The position numbers and the translations under genes were made by a program. The notes below the pieces were generated by a model, which saw only the letters and a list, made by a program, of their open reading frames with translations, was not told the origin of the DNA and did no database searches. This document shows, piece by piece, positions 1-9,563 of a stretch of 64,000 nt of DNA. Positions within the stretch are counted from its first letter, which is position 1. Each line of letters begins with the position of its first letter. This DNA is from Blattamonas nauphoetae (taxonomy: Eukaryota; Preaxostyla; Oxymonadida): the NCBI GenBank assembly GCA_033064195.1, contig JARBJD010000156.1, positions 62,001-126,000 of the forward strand. Reading direction: 5' to 3'.

Positions 1-232
1 CGTGATCGCTCGAGCCAGCTCGCTGCGACAGAAGCTCCAAAGAAGAGGAAGAAGATCTCTCTGTTTCAAAGATACATGATTGTCAATCCTCTCTCATTTT
101 AACATCGTCGTTTCCCTTTCCATCAACTTTTCTCACCATCCACAAACTTCTTGATGGTTTTTCTCGTTTTGTCTCTCAATACTTCCACATCTCTGGAGCT
201 TTCCAGCTAATAAGTAGATAAACTATAGGGGA

Positions 233-872
233 TTAAGTTGACGTTCTTGATTTGCGTGTTGAATCGAGAGTTCGATCATATTTATCGAATTTGTGGGTGA
301 CCGACAATTCGTGCATCTGTTTCGGTGTTAGTCGCCCTGTTAGGTGCAAATCTAATCCACTAGGTGTGGTTTTTCCTGGTGAAGGAACCCAACGAATGTT
401 GCTAGGTCGAGGGGGGGCAGGTGGGAGCCTTCTGACCTTTCTCTTCACTGGCATTGTCTCAGTTGTTGAATTAGAGGTTTGTTGTGTTGTTTGAGTCTCC
501 TTAACCTCAAACTTGATAGGTTTTGGTGGTGGCTCTGGATGCTCTTTCATCAAGAGAAGAAAATGAATGCGTGGTGAGACTTGAGGAGTTGATGAAGAAA
601 ATATTCTTGAAATTTCGACCCATTGATTGAGATTGGACCAAAGATGTTCTATCGCAAACTTCTCGGGGAAGAAAGTGGATTTATTAGAGTGATTGTCATC
701 AGAGAAGAAGAAAGTCATCATCCATTTCTGTCCAGCGGTTTTCTTTTCTAAACATGACATAATTCAAAAATCACAAGGATACCTGGCGATAAAGAGAAAT
801 AGCAAGTTGTTTGTTGCGATAGATAGGGGTGAGTCTTTGGAGTAATGGAGATAGTGACATCTTCAAATCCAT
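233..872 (-). CDS. Hypothetical protein, two exons
   Basis: I do not recognise this gene. The model joins exon 783-872 (starting MDLKMSLSPLLQRLTP) to exon 233-727 across a 55-bp intron (728-782) that starts GTATCC and ends ACAG and keeps the frame, giving about 194 residues. Exon 1 ends in SLYRQ, which resembles an LYR motif, but the rest of the protein does not look like a LYRM protein. The C-terminal half is basic and rich in Pro and Ser (for example KRKVRRLPPAPPRPSNIRW) and probably disordered. It is transcribed away from the PfkB-like gene starting at 1087. Another exon upstream of 872 is possible, because a GTATGT..AAG stretch lies there. Confidence 0.5.
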
Positions 873-1086
873 TCAAGCTTGAGAGAGTAAAAAGTGGCTA
901 AATACATACCGAAATCGGATAATTGGACTTACAAGTGAAAATAAGAAACGGGAAGGTTCAACTCGCTTGATTATCACATTGATGGAGTGTCTCATTTCAT
1001 CCATGGGACGATCTTCACATTTTCAACACCACATTCTGTATCAAGGTTTCACGCCTTGAATTTGTTCAATCACAACATTTATTTCC

Positions 1087-2884
1087 ATGAAGCGGCAATG
1101 GTGTTCAGCAATAACCAAAAATATCTTCGGACTCCTCATTCTCGTCCTCTCGCTCTATCCTTTGACGTTTTTGATCAAAAATGTCCCACATAGTACTCCA
1201 CATGTTGTTGTTTTTGGATGTATCTCTTCTTTTCACTGTTTATTATGTTTGATAACAGCTTCTCCAAGTCTGACTCATCAAAACGAGAATTCACAATTAG
1301 AAACAGAAATGTCGTCGATTTTAACAGGTCCCCGCATAAATGGTATCTTTTATTGTCCTTTTTTCACTTCATTCTCACTTGTGATCTGTTTTTGCCTTCA
1401 CGTCATCGCATTACCACAGACCAAGCAGAATTCTTCGCTAAATCCATCCTCCGTCATACTCGTGACCTCGCCACACATGACGTCAACCTTCATGTCAGTT
1501 TTATTTCTCCAGTCCTCGGAAATAAGGTGGAGAAACCTCTTTTAGACGAACTCCACAAAAACGGTTCGCTTTTCACATTTTTTTCATTGTTATGTGATTA
1601 TATTTTATCTTTAGGTATTGACATCTCTCATATGATCAATATCTCTCCTGGAGAACCCGAACAATCACTCCAGCCGCAACACTTCGCCTCACGCTTTTCG
1701 AAGGCCCACTCGTTTGGCACTGAAGGGAATACAGTTTTTAAAAGATGGATGCTGTCTTACACACATCGGAAGCTCTTTGCTGGAGCAGATTTGATCGTGA
1801 TTAGTGGGGATACACCGCACAACACGTCGAGATTTTTGATCGCTGCGGCTGATTCGTACGTCAAGCCAGTGTTGTACATGGCGACAGATTCTGATGTGTC
1901 CAGAATGAACACAGATGACTACGAGACTGATGAAGCCCCCACCGTCATCCACGTGAGCGAGCGCGTGCTCCACTTCCTCGCCGCCCCGGAGGTCTGCAAT
2001 CTCATCCCTTCCATCTATTTCTCTTTCAGACATTTCCGTCGGACTCGAACACGTCAACCAATGCCGATAGTAGTCTTTTTGAGTCTGTCCGCTCGCTGCT
2101 CAGTCGAGGCACAGAAATCGTCGTTGTCTCTCGCAGTACGGGTGAAATGTGCATCGGTGCGCGTGTCTATCCGCCCCACATCACAACAACCGCGTCCCCC
2201 AACAAGCTGCTCTCACGACCCCTCACACAACCTCTGACTGACCAGCAGATGATTCTCAAGTGCCTTGCATCGACAAACACATCCTCAAACACGAACAGCC
2301 CCCCTCGGAACGGAGTGTCGGCACTTGTTGCGGAGCTGATCGGCGAAGGCGTTCTGAAGCTGGACAAACTGGCGTCAGCGCGTCTGAAGCACGACGCCCA
2401 GATGAAGTACAACACACACAAAGAGCGGCAGACGATGCAGCATGCTGCCAACGTGCAGATGCGAGAAGAGGCCGAGCTGAAACAGAAGCTCCGAAGCCTC
2501 TCGTCGAACACGGAGGCTGTGCAGGAACTGGAGGAGAATGCGAAGGCGCGGCAGGCGAAGGAGAAAGCGCGGTCGGAGCGGAAGCGGCATGCCCACTTCA
2601 AACACACCAGCCAAGTGCGACGAGAGAAGCACTCGCAGATGAAGCGTCAGGCGGCGGTGAAGAAGAGGATCGACTTCCAAACTGCGAAGAGAGAGAATGC
2701 TGAGACGCTCACACGCCCGTCGCCTCATCGCGCGTCATGTTTGGGACACCTCACGCGAACACGCTTGTCTCAGTCGTACTACACACTTCGGCGGGAGGAT
2801 AAGGAGAGAATTCTTGCTTCCGTCCTCCAGAGAGAGATGGATGTGGTGAAGGAGGGGTTGGGAACAGATCAGACTGCCCAATAG
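1087..2884 (+). CDS. PfkB/ribokinase-fold protein with charged helical tail
   Basis: Six exons can be joined in frame: 1087-1100, 1194-1219, 1259-1342, 1420-1563, 1615-1991 and 2030-2884. The introns are 93, 39, 77, 51 and 38 bp and the product is 499 aa. After MKRQCTPHVVVFG the first half follows the PfkB sugar-kinase layout. There is a GPRINDQAEFFA stretch where the family has its GG..N..A signature, then VSFISPVLGN..LLDELHKNGIDISH (the usual G.VG.D..G..L...GVD), then ADLIVISGDTP, then a strand-loop near GTEIVVVSRSTGE. The family's catalytic GAGD motif is missing; the matching place reads NGVSALVAELIGEG, so enzymatic activity is doubtful. The last 160 residues are a Lys/Arg/Glu/Gln-rich helix, probably a coiled coil. 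Fold assignment is moderately sure; substrate is unknown. Confidence 0.72.
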
Positions 2885-3028
2885 TCGGCGGCATTTCATT
2901 ATTTATCACTTTTTTATTGATTTTAGGGACATGTCTTCAGTTTCATCATTTCTTTGCACTTTTTCAAGGATGACTTCTGCAAGAGTTGATGAAATGACAC
3001 CAAAGTGAGAAAAATATGATTATATCAG

Positions 3029-4240
3029 CTATTCGGGGAGAATAACCCATGATGCTCCACGGTTGAACAAAGTGGCTGCAATGTAAACTCCCAACTTGAT
3101 AACTTCGCACGATCGCAATTCTGCGCAGCGAACACCATTCACTTTGAAGAACAAGTTCCCCCTGTCGACATCGACGGTCACAGTCACCTGAATTCGCAAA
3201 AAGAGAAAGAAGAGAAGAGCCAGACTATATCCTGCGTGGAATATCCGAGCGTTGAGGGTGCGACCTGCTGCGTCTGACAGTAGATTCCGAGGCAGCCCGA
3301 ATGGTCGTGAAGGACCCATCCGATTGCTCCAGTCTTGTAGCCGTATCCCTTGTTCATGTTTAGAGGGAGTTCACTGACAACACCAATGCTATATCGATTC
3401 GGGCGAGGGATGCTCACTTTGACGCTGACGGTGGCTGTGCCAGAGGTGATCTTCCCATCGCCAATGATCGCCACATGGTCCTGATCTTCACCGATAACGG
3501 TAATTGTCTTCCCGCCATCTGTTATTTCTAGACCAGGAGCAATAAGCTCAGGATTCCAGACTGTATGAAATGGTGTTGTTGTCGGTCTAAATAGGAGATG
3601 GTGAATGATTGTGGGGAAATATACTGGAGTTGGAAGTATTCAAGTTCAGATGTAAATGCAAGTTCATCGTTCGGTGTTTGGAAGATCTGTGGAAAGTGTC
3701 CTGATGGAATGTGTTGTGCGAAAACAAGAATACCGGTTCGAAGATAATCCAAAATGCGAGAAAAGGCTTTGGGGTTCCTGTCAAGATATATTCTACCCTC
3801 CTTATCCCGAGGCATTCGTTCTCCATGGCTGTAGTGGTTGATATAATTGATATGGACGGAAAGTGAGAATAGATAAGGGAAATATTAAAAATACATGAGT
3901 TTCTGGACAAGAGTTGAGTTAGGATGCCTAGACAAATGACATGAGTAGAATGAATGGATACTTCGATAGTGTTTCGACCGTCGTCGCAAAAATATGTCCG
4001 TTGACATTGATTTCAACAAATTCTGCGGACTAAACCAAAGAAAAAGGCGTAGAAAAAGTGAGTGTAAGAGGACTATACCTGCTTTGGCTTTTTCTTTCGT
4101 TCAAGTTGTTCTGCTTTGAATTTTTCGAGTTGTTTCATTTTCTGGTCCAATTCTCTTTCTTCAGCTTCGAGCTTTGCTTGAAGTTCATATAGATTCACTA
4201 GCTCTTGAGTTAACCCGTCATCACATTGAATTTCAGACAT
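3029..4240 (-). CDS. Coiled coil-BTB(T1)-SPRY protein
   Basis: The start at 4240 gives MSEIQCDDGL and an N-terminal coiled coil of 54 residues (exon 4079-4240). After a 49-bp intron (4030-4078) the protein reads SAEFVEINVNGHIF..TLSKYPFILL. With two further short introns it continues GERMPRDKEGRIYLDR..FSRILDYLRTG. That is the KCTD/T1-type BTB pattern (V.LNVGG, P.T.L, D..G..F.DR....F..IL..LRTG). The C-terminal part has SPRY features: NKGYGYKTGAIGWVLHDHSG, then VTVTVDVDRGNLFFKVNGV, matching the SPRY pattern of a D..n..l.F..NG strand pair. A 39-bp intron splits the SPRY domain. BTB proteins often act as cullin-3 adaptors or oligomer scaffolds; which applies here is not shown. Confidence 0.72.
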
Positions 4241-4331
4241 GTTTCAGGAAGGAGAGGAGGAAGAATAAAAATGATGGGAAAATCACGAAAATAAGAACGA
4301 AAACTATCCAGGGAGAAAAAACAGAGTAAAT

Positions 4332-6496
4332 TTACAAAGTTGTGTCGCGAGAAGTAACGGCATTGAAAAGAGTTTGGAAATTATTCCAATATTCGGAGTT
4401 GGCATTCGGTGTTGATGGTCGGTCCATCGTTCCCGATGTCTGTGCCCGTGAAGCAGGACGTTGGCGCGAGGCAGTGGAAAGAGAAGACCCCGCGCGGTCT
4501 TTGGATCGGTTTGAGAGAGAAGAGGAAGGGCGTTCGGCTGTGTGCTTTCTGTTCAGCCGTTGGAGAGAGGGCGAGGGGGAGGGAGAGGTGGGAGGGTTGG
4601 AGAGTGTGGAGGGTGAGGCAGGGGGAGCACCGGAAGGAGAGAGTTGAGGGCCTGTGTTCTTGCGTTGGACGATATTGCTCAGCGAGCCGTGTGTTCGCGT
4701 CTTGTCCGGCTCGCTCTCGTCGGCGAACTGGACTCGCTTGGACGACTTCGATTTGACTGATTTTGGGGAGACGGGGGACTTTGGAGTGAGTGGAGGGCTT
4801 CCGAAGGCTTTCTCGCGCGGTGCATGCTCGCTGTCGTCGATCCTCTTCTGCAGGACGTGTCGTTCTTCGTCTGATTTGGCCAGCTGTGTCGACACCTCGC
4901 TCAGTTTCTGTTCGAGCTCGGCGACTTCCCGCGCGTGCTGCTGTGCCGCCTGTGCTCCGTCTGCGTTCATCTCCCGCAGCTTGTCCAGCTCAAACTCGCG
5001 CTCGTTCAGAAGCTTCTCGCTCTCCATCAGCTTCGCTTGGAGGGACTGCTTGGCGTCCTCCATCGCTTTCAGTTCGAGCTGGAGTTGGTCGATCTTCGCT
5101 GTTCGCTGGCCAGACACCGCACGCTGAGCCTCCTCCACGACCTTTCGCTCGCGCTCGGCTTGCTCTCGCAGGCGGTCCTCTTCGTCGCGCGCTGCCTTCT
5201 CGTCCTTCCGCTTCTGCTCCAAGTTCTCGATGTCCGTCTGCAGTTTGTCGATTTTGTGTTCGAACGAGGCCTCTGTGTGGAGGAGCCTTTCCTTCAGCGC
5301 TTTGATCTCCTCGACGTACTCCTGATTCAGCTTCAGAGCATCGTCCCGCTCCATCTGCGCCTTCTTCGCTGCTCGTTCCCAGCCCTGCCCCTCCAACTTC
5401 TGCAGCTTGGCCATAATCTGTTCCGCTTGCTTCTTTTCCTCGGCAAGTTGCAGTTTCAGGTCCGCATTTTCCTTTTCGATCGCCTTTTTCTGCTGTTGGA
5501 ACTGAGAATCCTGCGCCTTTTGCCGAACCACGTCGTCTTTCATGTCTGCGACTGTTTGGATCAGATTATCGATTTCTGCAGCCTTCACTTTCAGCGCGTG
5601 GTTGAGGAGAGCGATCTCCTCCTTTGCTGAGTTGTCTGATTTCGAATACTGCTTTTCCAACATCTGCATCTCGTTTTCGAGTGTCTCCAGTCTGTGCTGT
5701 GCTTGTTCATCGGAGATTTGAGCAGAATCAAGTTGGGAACGTAGATTGTGCACAATCTCGTCGTGTTCTTCTCGAAGGATGAAGACAGAGAAGTCTGGTC
5801 CTGATCGGCTTTTCAAGGCTGTGATTTGAGCCTTAAGATAATTCTCACTGTACTTGAGATCTTTGATGGTTTGTTCGTAGTGTCTTTTCAGGCGGTGAAT
5901 CTCTCGTTCGTGCGTTTCAACAAGTCGTTCAATGTTTGTGTGATGGTTTTGCATGAATTGTTGTGTGATTGCCTGGGTTTGGAGATCTTTCTCGCCTTTA
6001 AGCCACCGAAACAGTTCAAGATCATCTCCGATGCACTTTAGGAGGGAATCTCTGTTCGACTGAGCGAGACCAACGCCAGTTTGCATCAGAGCACCGAATT
6101 CCTCTGCTTGAAACGCAAAAAGGGAATCATGAAGCACATTATGTTGTTGCTCGAGCGCTGAATTGAAGAATTGTTTGGTGGTTTCGATCATGGAATGCAT
6201 ATACCGGTAATTCTCGTCGTTCTGGAGCCACGGGTCGCGAGCTTTTAAAAATAGATCTTCGGCATAAGATTCCCATTCTTTCTTGAGCTTATACGATGCA
6301 TCATCAAATCTCTGTAATACCCTTCTTCCCACTTGAGATCGAGAGGAATATCGCTGAGTAATGGAACTAGTGAGCGTGTTCTGAAGAAAAGAGAAGAATG
6401 AGGACAGAAAAAAGAGAAAGAGACCGAAAAATCAACACCAAGGGTGTTCTCGAAAGTATCAATTGGATTTGATGATTGTTGTAAGGTTTGATTCAT
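4332..6496 (-). CDS. Long coiled-coil protein with disordered basic C-terminus
   Basis: Exon 1 starts at 6496 (MNQTLQQSSNPIDTFENTLG). It joins the long exon after an intron of about 60 bp that ends CTTCAG, giving about 700 aa. The first 130 residues are mixed helical (SMIETTKQFFNSALEQQHNV). Residues of roughly 130-530 are heptad-rich coiled coil with long E/K/Q runs such as RKDEKAARDEEDRLREQAE. The last 150 are Ser/Pro-rich and basic (SPKSVKSKSSKRVQF), a likely disordered, phosphorylated tail. I do not recognise the family; a cytoskeletal or flagellar role is only a guess. Its ATG lies 30 bp from the ATG of the divergent RRP42 gene. Confidence 0.7.
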
Positions 6497-6526
6497 TGAT
6501 AGAATGGATCCAATAATATTTTTCTC

Positions 6527-7543
6527 ATGGACATCCTCTCTCCAGGAGAGTCAATTTATGTCCGAGGTGGGTTCTCTCAGGGAGTACGCAATGATGGACG
6601 TGATTTTCTCCAATTTCGGCCAATTTCAATTGAATTTGATGGCCTGAGACAGTGTTATTCAAGCAGCAAAGTTCGAATTGGATCCAAATCACAAGGAACT
6701 GAAGTAACAACTGGAATCAAAGGAGTACAACTTGATAAACATGTTGGAACCAATGACACTCAATTTCAGTCCACTTGTCAACCAAAAATTCAGTGTACAG
6801 TTCACTACTGTCCTGGTGTTAACTCCAATGAGTTAACGGCTGCAACTCGTGTCCAGCAACTAGATCAGCGTTATTTGAAACATGCTGAAGCTTCTCAAGA
6901 ACAGGGTGGACAATCGACTGGACAAGATGCCACAATCGGTGAAACTGGAAGTGGTCTCGATTCCCATTCGAATACTCGGGAAATGGAACACTTTCTGTCC
7001 GCATTTTTCACGAAGCAATACTCTGCCAATCTATTAGCGTCGTTTCAGGGCTCTTTCGCCCATGATTGGCAATTGTTGATTGACACAATCGTGACTGAGG
7101 ATAACGGATCCATCATTGACTGCATCAGCCTCTCGATCATATGTGCTCTTTCATATCTGCAGCTCCCGTGTGATGATGAAGATCCAGATAAACCGTTCAC
7201 ACTTTCACAATTCTTGGACTGGACGACTCTCCCGCTCTCCCTCACCTGCTATTCCATCAAAGAAGCAGGCGAATCAATTGTGGTTGATTGTTATCCCGAG
7301 GAACGGGCATGCAGTGTCTGTTCATTCGTCGTTACCACGCGACAAGACCAACATGATATCACGAAGAATCCAGTCGGAGCAAGCGGAACTTCGAGTCTTG
7401 CCACAATTAAATTAGCGCAGTATCATTGCCGAAACATCCGAGAGCAACTAATTTCAGCCCTCCAACAGCACATCGATGCACAGCGGGCTCTCATCAATGG
7501 CGAGCAATCTTCGATATACTCGTTCTGCATTTCATTGAAATAA
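6527..7543 (+). CDS. RRP42: Exosome RNase PH-like subunit, RRP42 type
   Basis: Single exon of 338 aa. The N-terminus runs LSPGESIYVRGGFSQGVRNDGRD, the pattern with which RRP42-type exosome subunits open (helix, then R.DGR). It is followed by RQCYSSSKVRIGSKSQGTEVTTGIK, corresponding to the family's S..GSA.V..G.T..L.GVK. The eukaryotic exosome ring is made of six RNase PH-like proteins that thread RNA to RRP44; most are catalytically dead. The second half (VTEDNGSIIDCISLSIICALSYLQLP) matches the D.DG.l.d.a......AL....P segment. It is slightly longer than usual because of a Gln/Ser-rich insert near residues 85-140. RRP43 and RRP45 are the main alternatives. Confidence 0.8.
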   Translation: MDILSPGESIYVRGGFSQGVRNDGRDFLQFRPISIEFDGLRQCYSSSKVRIGSKSQGTEVTTGIKGVQLDKHVGTNDTQFQSTCQPKIQCTVHYCPGVNSNELTAATRVQQLDQRYLKHAEASQEQGGQSTGQDATIGETGSGLDSHSNTREMEHFLSAFFTKQYSANLLASFQGSFAHDWQLLIDTIVTEDNGSIIDCISLSIICALSYLQLPCDDEDPDKPFTLSQFLDWTTLPLSLTCYSIKEAGESIVVDCYPEERACSVCSFVVTTRQDQHDITKNPVGASGTSSLATIKLAQYHCRNIREQLISALQQHIDAQRALINGEQSSIYSFCISLK

Positions 7544-7650
7544 CACTTGAAAACGATTCACATATTTGAACAAAGCAAGAACGCAAGCAAGGTTGGGATT
7601 ATCATCAGACATGAGAGAGAAATGAAGAAGTGATTTATAAATAGCAATCT

Positions 7651-9269
7651 CTACTGGCACATTTCAGAGTACATTGATGGGAATCTAGCGTAGAAGGCGA
7701 CTGAGTGCTCGACCTCACGATCGTCAACCCATTCACCGATCTTGTGTGTGTTCTGTTCGTACCCAGCACCGAAACCAAACATAGCGGGATGCTTGTACTC
7801 GCCAGTTTTCACCCATTTCTTGTAAGCAGGGACCTCGAAGGACTTGTCTGTTTCATGAACTGGGAATCCGACACCGTCAGTCGAGAAGATCCAACGTGCA
7901 ACACGTGGCTCTCTCTTGATGGAGTGCTTCTCTTCAACGTGGTCGGCGGGGATGACGGGAGTGATGACACGCTTGTATGACTCCACAGCAGCCTTGATGG
8001 AGTTGTGGTCTTCGGGTGTCACCCACGACATGTAGACCTGTTCGTTGTCAGCTGGAACGCCCTTCCAGGTTGGCTGGGTGTAGTATGGAACGTGGACATT
8101 AACTTGGCAGCCAGCTTCACGAGCAGCCTTGACGGAGGCAAGGTTCTCGATGTCAGCGACGGCTTGCTTGGGGGACTCTCCAGCAGTCAAGCGGCGATCG
8201 AAACGGAAGGTGAAACGTTCTGGGACGGCGCAATCAGATGGAGTGGCGAGGCGGGCATCAGAGGTGACGCGAGTTCCCTTTCCAAGGAAAGCATCATCAA
8301 GGATTCCCTCACCGCGGTTGTATTGCTCGTTCGCTTCAACGATGATCTTGGAGCCGAATTCGAGTGGGTTGATACCCATCCATGGCATGGATCCGTGGCA
8401 TGACTTGCCAATGATGTCAACTTCGATTTGCATGCGACCACGCTGTCCACGGTAGATACCGAGGGCACCGAGTTGGGAGCAGCCGGTTCCTTCAGTGAAG
8501 ATGACAACATCGGGGATGAGGTTGGGGGCAGCACCGGGGAGGACCTTGCGGACAATGTACATGGGTCCACCACCGTCGTTGTCTTCCTCAGCCACTGTTC
8601 CATAGGAGCGGATGATAACACCCTTGAGGGCACCGAGGCTCTTGCATTCAAGCATGATCTTGGTGGCAACAATCTGGCCGACAACACCAGCGAGCTGATC
8701 GGCTGATCCACGACCCCAGATGGCGTGATCGTATTCCTTCTCTGGGAGGATGTGGCCGAGCTGGGATTCGAGGAACTTGCGGTCAATCTTGGATTTGTCG
8801 ATGAGACCAGTGTAGCAGTCAACACCAACAACCTTCTCCCTCCATGCGGGGCGGAGAGCGTTAACTGTGTCTGTGTGTCCGTCGTAGTAGATCACCTTCT
8901 TCTGGTCACGGGGGGTGGGGTCGCTGTGGTCCTCAACTTGCCAGTAGAGGTTTCCGTAGCCATCAAATGAGCAGTCTTCGGCCTTTTCAACGGCACCGAT
9001 TTCGACGATCTTTTTCATGAGGTATCGGAGACGTGGCTCTTCGTGGTTGCTCAGACCGCACAGGGGATCACCACCCTATTGGAGAAAGTGAAGAAAAGGG
9101 GAAGAGAGGGTAGATAAGAGAGAAATAATGGAAACAAAAAGCAAACTTCTGAGATGGGCTTGTCGACGTAGTCGGCGGGAATCCTGATGGCCTCTTCCAG
9201 GAGCTCGCGGGCGAGTGGGCGGTATTTGTGGGCGAGCTCTGCAATCTTCTTGTCGAGTGGAGTTGTCAT
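7651..9269 (-). CDS. M20-family metallohydrolase, YgeY-like
   Basis: Two exons, 9147-9269 and 7651-9075, with a 71-bp intron, give 515 aa starting MTTPLDKKIAELAHKYRPLA. The M20 metal site is complete: YDGHTDTV (His and Asp ligands), WGRGSADQLAGVV (bridging Asp), AEEDNDGGG (catalytic Glu plus ligand Glu) and the late His in YEQNTHKIGEWV. The inserted lid/dimerisation domain follows IIGKSCHGSMPW. The sequence resembles the bacterial YgeY-type hydrolases, which cluster with YgeW carbamoyltransferase and whose substrate is not settled. Codon choice is strongly biased to G/C endings compared with the neighbours, which suggests high expression. Bacterial origin by transfer is likely but untested. 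Confidence 0.88.
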
Positions 9270-9563
9270 GTTCTCTTGACAATATTCACGCCCCTTAATT
9301 AGGAATTTGTTCAGAACGTTCTTGATCTTCCATTTTTCCAAACAAAGGGCCAAAATCCTGTGTTCTAGCTTCAATCATAGGTTTTCCTGAATTGAACTGA
9401 AGAACATATCTCTGGGTGATTCCGTGAAACTCGACTGGTTTTGACAACAACTATCGGAAAGGAAAATGAAAGGGAATGATCTTCCATTATCACTCGACAG
9501 CGCTTTATTCAAAATGAATTTCATCCAAACAAAAGAAAAAAGAAGTGAAAACAATAAAGCGAC
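9270..9563. other. Intergenic stretch between M20 gene and UGGT gene
   Basis: Both flanking genes are on the minus strand, so this holds the 3' flank of the UGGT gene and the promoter/5' leader of the M20 gene. It is AT-rich with no convincing coding frame. AATAAAG-like words near 9550 (read on either strand) could serve 3' processing. Nothing else is seen. Confidence 0.5.

Noticed and set aside
783-872. A mitochondrial LYR-motif protein
   Set aside because: Only the tripeptide in SLYRQ matches; the downstream helices and basic Phe of LYRM proteins are absent.
4409-5630. Long plus-strand open frames over the coiled-coil gene
   Set aside because: They are mirror images of heptad-rich codons (Leu/Ser/Arg-rich) with no domain signal.
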